A stretch of 64,000 bases of DNA from Terrimonas pollutisoli (lineage in GTDB: Bacteria; Bacteroidota; Bacteroidia; Chitinophagales; Chitinophagaceae): contig NZ_JARKNA010000001.1 of the NCBI RefSeq assembly GCF_029360765.1, forward strand, positions 806,001 to 870,000. Reading direction: 5' to 3'. Positions 20,048 through 28,644 of the stretch are shown in pieces; the stretch's first letter is position 1; every line of letters starts with the position of its first letter. A program made the position numbers and the translations under genes. The notes beneath the pieces are model-generated. The model was not told the DNA's origin, searched no databases, and saw nothing but the letters and a program-made list of their open reading frames with translations.

Positions 20048-22428
20048 TTTGGCAAAATAAGCTGTACTCCTTTATTAATGTAGTTGGGCTGGCCATTGCT
20101 ATCACCTGTGTATTGCTCGCTGTATTGTATATTAAAGAAGAGAGAGGCTATGATAGGTTTCATGAAAACAAAGAAAATCTCTATCGCATTCTGACATCCA
20201 GAACAGATGATAAAGGTGCCAGGGGCACAGTGGCAGGTACCGGTCAGCCGCAGGGGCCGGCGTTTAAAGAAGCGGTGCCTGAAATAGTAGATTATGCCAG
20301 AGTGCTCGGAGGTGATATAAAAGGAGATGTGATCGCCAATAATAAAACGCTTAACCTGCAAATTCTTTTTGCAGATGAAAGCTTTTTCAACTTGTTCAGC
20401 TTTTCGTTATTAAGAGGAGATAAAACAACAGCGTTGAAAGATGTTTCAGCAGTAGTGATCACTGAAACAGTTGCTCTTAAATTTTTTAATAGTATTGATG
20501 TAGTAGGCAAGCGAATAGATATGGATGCTGATCCTTCGGCAGATAAACTGGGCAGGCCATCCATGATAACGGCGGTAGTAAAAGATCTTCCAAAAAATTC
20601 ATCTATCCGTTTTGATGTCCTGATGCCGATGCGTTACATGCAGCTTTCGTTTACAGATACAGCCTGGCTCAACCAATACCTTGGCACTTTTGTATTGCTT
20701 CGACCCGGATCTGATTTGAATAAAGTAAGCCGGAAATTCGACCAGGTATTTGCCTCTCATGCTAAATTCCAGCTTGAAGAGACTAAGAAACTGTACAATT
20801 ATGATCCTAAGATCAGTTATAGTTTACAGAATGTTGCCGATATGCATCTCAACCCCCGGCTTACAGGTAGCTGGCGGGAAGGAGGTATCGTCAACGAAAG
20901 CAATCCCATTTTTTCCTGGCTTTTTTTGGGCATTGCGTTATTTATTTTATTCATGGCAACTGTCAATTTTATTAACATCAGTATTGCCGGTTCATTGAAG
21001 CGGGCAAAAGAAGTAGGTGTCAGGAAAATAACGGGAGGAAGTAAGAAGCAAATCATTTTTCAGTTTTTATTTGAATCCGCAATTGTTTGCCTGGCGGCTT
21101 TTGTTGTAGCTGCTTTTTTAACCAGTATCAGTTTGCCTTTATTCAATGAATTGGTAAAAAAGCAATTGGTGTTTTCGGAATCCATAGACCTGCAGCTTTT
21201 AATCTGGTTTGCAGGCATATTATTGCTGATCATCTTGCTGACTGGTTTTTATCCTGCTTATATGTTGTCTGCATTCAAGCCCAAAGAGGTATTGTATAAT
21301 AAACAAAAGCTTTCCGGCCGCAATTTGTTTGGCCATTCATTAGTGATTCTTCAATTTTCATTAGCTGTCTTTTTTATTATTTCGACAATCATCTATTACA
21401 GGCAAATGAATTTTGTACGAACAAAAGATTTGGGTTATGATCCTTACCAGGTGGTTCGCACTCATATCAGGGGAAACAGGGAGTACAAAGCCGTTCAGGA
21501 AATACTCAGGAACGAATTGTCGAAAGAGCCGGCAATAAAACACCTCTCATTTGGCGGCTATGGGCAAGTGGATGCTGTAAAACTGGGCGACAAAAAACTG
21601 GACGCTGTTCATGAGGTAATTGATGAATACCGTTTACCTGTTATGCAAATAAAGCTGAAAGCCGGTAGAAACATTTCTTCAGCTATTCCTCCAGATAAGC
21701 ATCATGCTGTTATCGTAAATGAAGCATTTGTGAAAGCGGCCGGTTTGGAATCGCCTGTCGGCTCTCAATTATATACCAGCGACAGGTTTGATAAAGAATT
21801 AAAAACAATTGTCGGCGTCATTGAAGATTATCATAGCGGTTCATTGCACGAACCTATCAAACCGATGGTGATGCTCCTTTGCGATTGGGCCTCCGATGGT
21901 ATCTGGATAAGAATCGAAAAACAAAACCAGCAGCGGGCACTGAAAGCAATAGAAGCAGCTTATAAAAAAGCAATGCCTACTGCTTTGTATGAGTATAAAT
22001 TTTTGGATGAATTAAATGCACAAGCCTATGAGCAGGAACAACGCTGGCAAAAGATCATTGGCATAGCGGCGGTGCTTTCTGTTGTGATTTGTTGCCTTGG
22101 TTTGTTTGGATTGGCTCATTTGGCAGCACAGCGCAGGGTAAAAGAAATCGGCATTCGGAAAGTATTAGGCGCTACTGTTGCAGGTATTGCTTCGCTGCTG
22201 ACAAAGGATTTTTTAAAACTTGTTCTGATTTCACTGCTTGTTGCTTCGCCTGTAGCCTGGTGGGTGATGAATAACTGGCTGCAGGATTTCGCTTATAGAA
22301 TAAATATTGGCTGGTGGATGTTTGTGCTTGCAGGACTTATAGCAATTGTTATTGCAATGATCACAGTTGGTTTCCATGCGGTGAGGACTGCAATTGCCAA
22401 CCCTGTGAAGTCATTGAGGGCGGAATGA
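20011..22428 (+). CDS. FtsX/MacB-type ABC transporter permease P9 (sister of P10)
   Basis: A permease of 805 residues from the ATG at 20011 (MLNNYIKISVRHLWQNK). A TTG at 20002 is in frame but less likely. Lobe 1 contains GPAFKEAVPEI and YARVLGGDI, closely matching P10 (GPAFKAQVPEI, YVRIYGGDV). The middle motif is EVGVRKITGGSKKQI and the last is EIGIRKVLGATVAGI. The helix after lobe 1 ends at LYNKQKLSGRN, where P10 has LYNKPALSGRN, unlike the LKG-type turn of the others. It ends NPVKSLRAE. P10 follows after 45 bases. Confidence 0.95.
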   Translation: MLNNYIKISVRHLWQNKLYSFINVVGLAIAITCVLLAVLYIKEERGYDRFHENKENLYRILTSRTDDKGARGTVAGTGQPQGPAFKEAVPEIVDYARVLGGDIKGDVIANNKTLNLQILFADESFFNLFSFSLLRGDKTTALKDVSAVVITETVALKFFNSIDVVGKRIDMDADPSADKLGRPSMITAVVKDLPKNSSIRFDVLMPMRYMQLSFTDTAWLNQYLGTFVLLRPGSDLNKVSRKFDQVFASHAKFQLEETKKLYNYDPKISYSLQNVADMHLNPRLTGSWREGGIVNESNPIFSWLFLGIALFILFMATVNFINISIAGSLKRAKEVGVRKITGGSKKQIIFQFLFESAIVCLAAFVVAAFLTSISLPLFNELVKKQLVFSESIDLQLLIWFAGILLLIILLTGFYPAYMLSAFKPKEVLYNKQKLSGRNLFGHSLVILQFSLAVFFIISTIIYYRQMNFVRTKDLGYDPYQVVRTHIRGNREYKAVQEILRNELSKEPAIKHLSFGGYGQVDAVKLGDKKLDAVHEVIDEYRLPVMQIKLKAGRNISSAIPPDKHHAVIVNEAFVKAAGLESPVGSQLYTSDRFDKELKTIVGVIEDYHSGSLHEPIKPMVMLLCDWASDGIWIRIEKQNQQRALKAIEAAYKKAMPTALYEYKFLDELNAQAYEQEQRWQKIIGIAAVLSVVICCLGLFGLAHLAAQRRVKEIGIRKVLGATVAGIASLLTKDFLKLVLISLLVASPVAWWVMNNWLQDFAYRINIGWWMFVLAGLIAIVIAMITVGFHAVRTAIANPVKSLRAE

Positions 22429-22473
22429 AGAATAATAAAGAATCTGTAACAGATTTGAAAATGAAACAAGACA

Positions 22474-24867
22474 ATGTTATATAACTATATCAAGACAGCA
22501 TTCAGGCATCTTTGGAAAAACAGGTTGTATTCCGTAATTAATATATTGGGATTAGCTGTTGCGTTAACCTGCGTGGTGTTATCTATTTTGTACTATAAAT
22601 ACGAGCACAATTTTGATTCGTTTCATAAAAATGGCTCACAGATTTTCCGCATTACTACCACTTATACAGATAATAAAACAGCTGAAATACAAAGAGGCGC
22701 CGGAACTGCCCAAGTGCAAGGTCCAGCATTTAAAGCGCAGGTGCCAGAAATCCTGGATTATGTACGTATCTATGGCGGCGATGTGATGGAAAATGTCAGA
22801 TCGTCTGATAAGGCCTTTACCCTGGGCGCCGGATTTGCGGATTCCGCATTTTTTAAAGTATTTTCATTTCCATTGTTATTTGGCAACCCAAATACAGCAT
22901 TAAGTGAGAAATATTCAGTTGTAATCACTGAAAAAACAGCGCTCAAGTTTTTTGGAACATCCAATGTAATTGGCAAACGATTGGATATAGAAGATAACCC
23001 TGATTCGCTTTTTGCTTCATTCATTATTACTGGTGTGGCTAAAAACCCACCCGCCAATTCATCTATTCAATTTGATATTTTAATCCCATTCAGTTACCTG
23101 CAGATAATGTGGGATGATAAGACGTGGTTGAACAATTATCTGCCCACCTTTGTGGTCTTGCATCCCGAAGCTGATTTAAAAGCAATCCAGCAAAAATTTC
23201 TTGCCATTCATAATGTGCATGCAAAAGAGCAACTGGAACAGGGAAGGAAAACTGGGGAATTTGATAAAAAGACCTTTTACTCACTTCAATCCTTAACAGA
23301 TATTCATTTAAGCCCCGAAGGAGGATTTGCTAATGCAAGTAAACCTGCTTACTCCTTGTTTTTGCTTGGCATATCTGTTTTTATTCTTTTAATGGCTTCT
23401 ATCAATTTCATTAATCTAAGCATTGCAGGTTCATTGAAGCGGGCAAAAGAGATCGGGGTAAGAAAAATTTCTGGTAGCAGTAAAATGCAAATTATATGGC
23501 AGTTTTTGATTGAGTCATCCATTATTTGTTTTACTGCCCTGTGTATGGCTATTGTACTTGCTCAAAGTTTATTGCCATTTTTTAATCAATTAGCGGGCGG
23601 ACAAATAATATTTTCAACATTACTGGACTGGAAATTATTTGTTTATTTTATTGGTCTTCTGATAGTAAATATTTTGTTGAGCGGTTTATACCCCTCCTAT
23701 GTGTTGACAAGATTCCAGCCAAAGGAAGTATTGTATAATAAGCCGGCATTATCAGGCCGTAATTGGTTGGGAAAGAGTTTGGTGGTTTTGCAGTTTTCAA
23801 TAGCAACCTGCTTAATCATCGGGTCTATTATTTATTACAAGCAGATGGATTTTGTTCGTACAAAAGACTTAGGTTATAATCCTCATAATATTGTTCGTGT
23901 TGATGTTCCTTTTAAACGTGATATGAAGCTCGTTTACCCGCTCATTAAAAATGAATTGGCAGAAGAGCCGGGGATAAAACAAATGTCTTTGGAAACACAT
24001 AATGATGGATCCAAAATCTATATTGGGGACAATGTCATTAAAGCTACTTATAAGCTGGTAGAAAAATCGTATATCTCTATGCTTGAGATCCCTGTAAAAC
24101 AAGGTCGAAATTTTTCTGACTTATACAGGACTGATCAAACAAATGCCGCTGTTGTCAACGAAGCTTTTGTGAAAGCAGCGGGTTTGAAAGATCCTATCGG
24201 CACCCAAGTACAGATTAAGGACTGGTTTCCAAGGGAAGCATTGATTATTATTGGAGTTGTAAACGACTATCACAGGGGTTCGTTGAAAGAAATTATTCAA
24301 CCTGAAATACTCTGTATAAATGACGGTTCGCAGGGAACAGTATTGGTAAAAGTTGACAAGCTTAGACAAAAGCAAGCGTTGGTTGCATTGGAGAAAGCAT
24401 ATAATACGGCAGTGCCGGGCTCTGAATACAATTATACTTTTTGGGATGAACTAAATGCAAGAGAATATCATAAGGAAAATAAATGGAAGCAGATCGTTAA
24501 TGCGGCTACGGTATTATCCATTTTGATTTGTTGTTTGGGATTATTTGGTCTTACACATCTTGCCACTCAAATGCGTGTAAAAGAAATTGGTATTCGTAAA
24601 ACATTGGGTGCATCTGTCAGTAATATCGTGTCACTTATAACAAAAGATTTTGTAAAGCTGATAGTAATTGCCGTTGTCATTGCTTCGCCTGTTGCATGGT
24701 TTTTCATGAATAAATGGCTGCAGGATTTTGCTTATAGAATAAATATTGGCTGGTGGATGTTTGCTCTTGCGGGAATCATAGCCATTGTTATTGCCATGAT
24801 CACAGTTGGTTTCCAGGCGGTGAAGTCTGCAATTGCTAACCCGGTGAAATCATTGCGAACAGAATAA
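22474..24867 (+). CDS. FtsX/MacB-type ABC transporter permease P10 (sister of P9)
   Basis: A complete 797-residue permease starting MLYNYIKTAFRHLWKNR. It is the nearest relative of P9 within the window. Shared traits are the GPAFK element of lobe 1, the SIAGSLKRAKE loop, and VLYNK after the fourth helix of the FtsX block. The last 110 bases of P9 and P10 are visibly more alike at the DNA level than the lobes are, which points to a recent duplication or gene conversion. The last motif is EIGIRKTLGASVSNI. It is followed by P11 after 29 bases. Confidence 0.95.
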   Translation: MLYNYIKTAFRHLWKNRLYSVINILGLAVALTCVVLSILYYKYEHNFDSFHKNGSQIFRITTTYTDNKTAEIQRGAGTAQVQGPAFKAQVPEILDYVRIYGGDVMENVRSSDKAFTLGAGFADSAFFKVFSFPLLFGNPNTALSEKYSVVITEKTALKFFGTSNVIGKRLDIEDNPDSLFASFIITGVAKNPPANSSIQFDILIPFSYLQIMWDDKTWLNNYLPTFVVLHPEADLKAIQQKFLAIHNVHAKEQLEQGRKTGEFDKKTFYSLQSLTDIHLSPEGGFANASKPAYSLFLLGISVFILLMASINFINLSIAGSLKRAKEIGVRKISGSSKMQIIWQFLIESSIICFTALCMAIVLAQSLLPFFNQLAGGQIIFSTLLDWKLFVYFIGLLIVNILLSGLYPSYVLTRFQPKEVLYNKPALSGRNWLGKSLVVLQFSIATCLIIGSIIYYKQMDFVRTKDLGYNPHNIVRVDVPFKRDMKLVYPLIKNELAEEPGIKQMSLETHNDGSKIYIGDNVIKATYKLVEKSYISMLEIPVKQGRNFSDLYRTDQTNAAVVNEAFVKAAGLKDPIGTQVQIKDWFPREALIIIGVVNDYHRGSLKEIIQPEILCINDGSQGTVLVKVDKLRQKQALVALEKAYNTAVPGSEYNYTFWDELNAREYHKENKWKQIVNAATVLSILICCLGLFGLTHLATQMRVKEIGIRKTLGASVSNIVSLITKDFVKLIVIAVVIASPVAWFFMNKWLQDFAYRINIGWWMFALAGIIAIVIAMITVGFQAVKSAIANPVKSLRTE

Positions 24868-24896
24868 AATTAGTATAACAGTTATAAAATGAGATT

Positions 24897-27269
24897 ATGA
24901 TCAAAAATTACCTGGTTGTTGCATGGAGAAACCTGTTGCGTTATAAAGTTTATTCTTTTATAAATATTGCAGGTCTCGCAATCGGGCTGGCGGTTTGCAT
25001 GTTGATCGTACTTTATGCCGGTCACGAAGCAAGTTATGATCGCTTTCATAAAAATGCGGAAAGAATTTTTTGGCTGCAGACCAAATTAAAAATCGGAACT
25101 GATTCGGTCTTCATGCCTTACTTAAATTACTCTGCGGCACCCATGGTGAGCCAGCGGGAGCCAGCTGTCGAAAGTTACCTGCGGCTAAGAAAAGATCCTC
25201 AAAATGCAATCATTCAAAATCCCGCTATACCTTCCCTGAAGTTTGCTGAAAGCAAATTTATTTTTGCCGACAGCAATTTTTTTAGCTTCTTTTCTTTCAA
25301 ACTTTTACAGGGGAGTAAAGAGCAGGTGCTTCGTAATCCCTTATCTGTTGTTATTTCCCGTGATGCAGCGAAAAAATATTTTGGTAACGATGATCCTGTT
25401 GGTAAAATCATCCGCTATAATAACAATGATGACTTGCTCATAACCGGCGTGGCAGCAAATGCTCCTTCCAATTCAACAATCGAATTTGATTTTGTAGCAT
25501 CACTTTCCAGCATGAGGGCAATTAAGGAACAACAGAGTCTGGTGTTGAAGGAAAAAAATGATTTCACTACCTATTTTCTGGTAAAGCCGGGGGGGCAGAT
25601 TTCCCGCATTGAAGCAGCCTTATTTCAGCTGGCCAAGATGCAGGGAAATGATGAAGAGTTTAGTTTCCGTTATGTGAGCACTCCTTTAACAAAGTTGCAT
25701 AAGGTCGCAAGCACCGATATCTCGGGGTTTAAATACGTCAAGATATTTCCCTTTGTGGCTGCGCTGGTTTTGTTGCTGGCGCTGATCAATTATATGAGCT
25801 TGTCCACGGCCCGGTCAGCTATTCGGGCCAAAGAGATCGGCGTGAGAAAGGTGATGGGCGCCGGTCGTAAAATAATCGCCAGCCAGTTTTTCATTGAATC
25901 GGCATTGTACACCGGTATCGCTTTTATACTCGGTTATTTTTTATGTATTTTTTTCCAACCCTTCTTTTTCAATTTTTTGCAGATCAGCATTGACCGGTCT
26001 TTTCTCCTGCATCCATGGGTGATAGTAGCATTCTCAGCATTGTTCATGGTTACAATTCTTATTTCGGCGACTTATCCTTCGTTGCTGTTGTCGGCCTATA
26101 AGCCGGTATCGGTATTGTATGGCAAACTTGGGAAAAGTGGTGGCATTAGTGTAAGGAAATTTTTTACAATTATCCAGTTTGCGATTGCAGTTGCATTTAT
26201 TATCTGCGGTATTGTAATGCAAAGGCAACTGCTTTTTTTCAGGCACAAGGATACCGGCATGAACCGCGATAATATTGTAATGATGCCTTTCGGTACAGGT
26301 GTTACCAAACACTACGCAGCCTTCAAACAAGAACTGCGATCTGTTCCGGGCATTCAACAATTCAGTCTTGCATTGCACCCGTTGTTTAAAGGATATGATA
26401 TGATGGGGATGATGCCGCCGGGCAGCAAAGAGATGGTATTGATGCCGGTGATGGATGTGGACCAGCATTTTATTCCGTTGCTGGGGTTGCAATGGAAACT
26501 GCGGCCGGATGAATCTTTTTTTTATAAGAAGAAAAATAGCATTATCCTGAATGAAACGGCGGTTGAAAGATTACATCTTGGTCAGCAACCGGTTAATCAA
26601 AAAATTGATCAGTTTGAAGTCGCCGGTGTGCTGAAAGACTTTAACTGGTCGTCGCTTCAACATAAAATAGAGGGATTGATTTTATCTGTTTCTAATGATG
26701 AAGACAGTACATCTATGTGGGCTGCAAAAGGAGGATGCTTATTTGCTAAAATTAATGGCGGTACCAATATTCCCTCGCTGATGGATCAAATGAAGAATCT
26801 TCATAAAAAATATGATAGCGAAAAGGCCTTTGAATATTATTTTTTGGATGATGCTTTTAATGAGTTGTATAAAGCTGAGGAAAGGCTTTCTCAAATGTTA
26901 ATGCTGTTTACCGGCCTGGCGATATTTATTGCCTGTCTTGGCTTGTTTGGGCTGGTAACGTTTATGGCGATACAGCGAACCAAAGAAATCGGAATAAGAA
27001 AGACACTGGGTGCCTCCGTACAAAATATAGTCAGTTTATTATCCGGTGAGTTTATGGTTCTTGTATTACTTGCCGTGATAATCGCTTCACCTGTTGCCTG
27101 GTATTTTATGAACAAGTGGTTGGAGGAATTTGCCTACCGTGTTTCTATTGTATGGTGGGTCTTTCTTTTGGCTGCTATCATCACCATGCTGATTGCTTTG
27201 ATGACTATCGGCTTCCAGGCCATTAAAGCGGCTATTGCTAACCCTGTGAAGTCACTCCGAACGGAGTGA
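24897..27269 (+). CDS. FtsX/MacB-type ABC transporter permease P11
   Basis: A complete 790-residue permease starting MIKNYLVVAWRNLLRYK. Lobe 1 contains FFSFFSFKLLQGSKE and AKKYFGNDDPVGK. The FtsX motifs are EIGVRKVMGAGRKII and EIGIRKTLGASVQNI. Lobe 2 is distinctive, with a methionine-rich stretch (about 11 methionines between visible residues 440 and 500, around GYDMMGMMPPG). This is not seen in the other copies. The 3' end and stop lie inside a 20-base hairpin. After it comes a 165-base gap and then the hydrolase gene, so P9-P11 may form one unit. Confidence 0.95.
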   Translation: MIKNYLVVAWRNLLRYKVYSFINIAGLAIGLAVCMLIVLYAGHEASYDRFHKNAERIFWLQTKLKIGTDSVFMPYLNYSAAPMVSQREPAVESYLRLRKDPQNAIIQNPAIPSLKFAESKFIFADSNFFSFFSFKLLQGSKEQVLRNPLSVVISRDAAKKYFGNDDPVGKIIRYNNNDDLLITGVAANAPSNSTIEFDFVASLSSMRAIKEQQSLVLKEKNDFTTYFLVKPGGQISRIEAALFQLAKMQGNDEEFSFRYVSTPLTKLHKVASTDISGFKYVKIFPFVAALVLLLALINYMSLSTARSAIRAKEIGVRKVMGAGRKIIASQFFIESALYTGIAFILGYFLCIFFQPFFFNFLQISIDRSFLLHPWVIVAFSALFMVTILISATYPSLLLSAYKPVSVLYGKLGKSGGISVRKFFTIIQFAIAVAFIICGIVMQRQLLFFRHKDTGMNRDNIVMMPFGTGVTKHYAAFKQELRSVPGIQQFSLALHPLFKGYDMMGMMPPGSKEMVLMPVMDVDQHFIPLLGLQWKLRPDESFFYKKKNSIILNETAVERLHLGQQPVNQKIDQFEVAGVLKDFNWSSLQHKIEGLILSVSNDEDSTSMWAAKGGCLFAKINGGTNIPSLMDQMKNLHKKYDSEKAFEYYFLDDAFNELYKAEERLSQMLMLFTGLAIFIACLGLFGLVTFMAIQRTKEIGIRKTLGASVQNIVSLLSGEFMVLVLLAVIIASPVAWYFMNKWLEEFAYRVSIVWWVFLLAAIITMLIALMTIGFQAIKAAIANPVKSLRTE

Positions 27270-27270
27270 C
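27251..27270. repeat. hairpin over the P11 stop codon
   Basis: GTCACTCCG and CGGAGTGAC are perfect reverse complements separated by two bases. They overlap the codons for the C-terminus and the TGA stop of P11. No T-tract follows, so terminator function is doubtful. Confidence 0.6.
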
Positions 27271-27273
27271 GGA

Positions 27274-27310
27274 ATCCCGATGGTCCTGAGCGAAATCGAA
27301 GGATCGGGAT
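27274..27310. repeat. nested hairpin with GAGCG...TCGA core
   Basis: Outer arms ATCCCGAT and ATCGGGAT enclose inner arms TCCT and AGGA, with the core GAGCGAAATCGA between. The same core type with different but self-complementary arms occurs at 31745-31775 and 43814-43835. Confidence 0.7.
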
Positions 27311-27332
27311 GAAATCTTTACGAAGCGAATAA
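27309..27332 (+). pseudogene. ghost of a permease 3' end (MKSLRSE plus stop)
   Basis: Directly after the nested hairpin the DNA reads M-K-S-L-R-S-E then TAA, equal to the permease C-terminus with V changed to M and T to S. It lies between P11 and the hydrolase gene, where a further permease gene may once have ended. Confidence 0.6.
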
Positions 27333-27434
27333 ACTAAATGATCCAGAAATAAATAGTATCAACCTGCATCCAGGATGGTTCACTTTGTTGTTTAATCATT
27401 AACTTTTCACTTCATGTAAACTAAAATAAGCTTT

Positions 27435-28445
27435 ATGAGCTATTCCCATTTTAAGAACATTATTGTTGCAATATTATTTGTCGTATCAGGTTTCATTACA
27501 AAAGCCCAGCAAACCGCTGAGAAATTTGTGCTGGAGACGCAATACCTGCTTTATCTACCCGAACAATATGCTGTCGATACAGCTACCAAATGGCCATTAT
27601 TGATTTTCCTGCATGGATCGGGTGAAAGTGGAACGGATTTAGACAAAGTAAAAGTGCACGGTCCACCCAAGCTGGTTGAGCAGGGAAAGAAATTTCCTTT
27701 TATCGTTGTGTCACCACAGGCTCCACCGCGGGCCGGCTGGAAAGTGGAAATATTAAAACAGATGTTGGATGATATAAAAAAACGATACCGGGTAGATAAT
27801 GATCGTGTTTATTTAACTGGTTTAAGTATGGGAGGCTTCGGTACCTGGAACCTTTCCGAAAAGTACCCGGATGAGTTTGCAGCTATTGCGCCAATTTGTG
27901 GTGGAGGTAATGCGGAGCAAGTATGGAAATTGCGGCACATGCCAGTGTGGTGCTTTCATGGGGCTAAAGATGATGTGGTCCCGTCTTCAGCATCACAAAC
28001 AATGGTAGACGCTTTAAAAAAATATAATTCAAATGTTAAGTTCACATTGTATCCCGACGCTAATCATAATAGTTGGGATGTGACTTATAACAATGACAGC
28101 CTTTATAGCTGGCTATTGGCCCAAAAACGATTTCAATTTAAACCTGCGGCTCAGCCGCAATCTCTGTTAAAAGAATATGAGGGCATTTATGTCAATAATG
28201 TGAATAAGGATACGGTAAAAATGGTTGTTGAAAATGAGAAGTTATTTGCAAAACTTGGAAAGAATTCGATAGCGCTTAAAGCCTCTGCTAATAACGATTT
28301 TTACTGGGATGATAATTCGGTTGATGAAGTTCGCTTTACCCGAAATAGTAAGGACGTTGTAGGAGGCTTCATATTGTTGGCTGATGAAAAGGTGGAATTC
28401 AGAAAATTGCCGGTAAACAAAACGGTAAGGACAAAACAAAAATGA
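27435..28445 (+). CDS. secreted alpha/beta hydrolase (phospholipase/carboxylesterase-like)
   Basis: A 336-residue protein with a hydrophobic N-terminal signal peptide ending near residue 24 (ITKAQQ). The hydrolase core runs about 40-230. The oxyanion region is FLHGSGESG, the nucleophile Ser131 lies in GLSMGG, the acid is Asp179 or Asp180 in HGAKDDVVP, and His211 lies in PDANHNSW. This is a complete triad of the dienelactone hydrolase/phospholipase-carboxylesterase type. A C-terminal extension of about 100 residues (KEYEGIYVNN...) resembles the small beta domains added to many Bacteroidota esterases. It probably acts in the periplasm or outside the cell on an ester or peptide. It sits inside the permease array, between P11 and P12, with gaps of 165 and 199 bases, so it may have its own promoter. 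Confidence 0.88.
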   Translation: MSYSHFKNIIVAILFVVSGFITKAQQTAEKFVLETQYLLYLPEQYAVDTATKWPLLIFLHGSGESGTDLDKVKVHGPPKLVEQGKKFPFIVVSPQAPPRAGWKVEILKQMLDDIKKRYRVDNDRVYLTGLSMGGFGTWNLSEKYPDEFAAIAPICGGGNAEQVWKLRHMPVWCFHGAKDDVVPSSASQTMVDALKKYNSNVKFTLYPDANHNSWDVTYNNDSLYSWLLAQKRFQFKPAAQPQSLLKEYEGIYVNNVNKDTVKMVVENEKLFAKLGKNSIALKASANNDFYWDDNSVDEVRFTRNSKDVVGGFILLADEKVEFRKLPVNKTVRTKQK

Positions 28446-28498
28446 ATCAGGAAACTGCAACTGGATACTGAACGGAGTGTACGAATTTGAATAGCAAC

Positions 28499-28514
28499 TG
28501 TTCGTTTTCGTACA
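28499..28514. promoter_or_regulatory. imperfect palindrome TGTTCG-TTTT-CGTACA
   Basis: This near-palindrome lies upstream of P12. A closely similar site in the opposite orientation lies at 31824-31839, after the ATPase gene. Here it is also the right arm of a 9-base inverted repeat (28477-28485 with 28507-28515). It could be an operator, but no regulator gene is visible. Confidence 0.35.
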
Positions 28515-28610
28515 CCCTGACTAATAACGTATATACAAACAGTTGATTTTAATAAGTTTATCTATTGGCATGTCTGTTGGAGACTGTTCGCATAAACTGA
28601 TATAATGGAG

Positions 28611-28637
28611 GTAAAATCCTTGCGAACTGAACAATGA
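28611..28637 (+). pseudogene. ghost of a permease 3' end (VKSLRTEQ plus stop)
   Basis: Seven bases before the P12 ATG the DNA reads V-K-S-L-R-T-E-Q then TGA. Except for the extra Q this is the exact family C-terminus, at nearly the spacing seen between intact permeases. It suggests that a permease gene once directly preceded P12. Confidence 0.65.
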
Positions 28638-28644
28638 CTAATGT

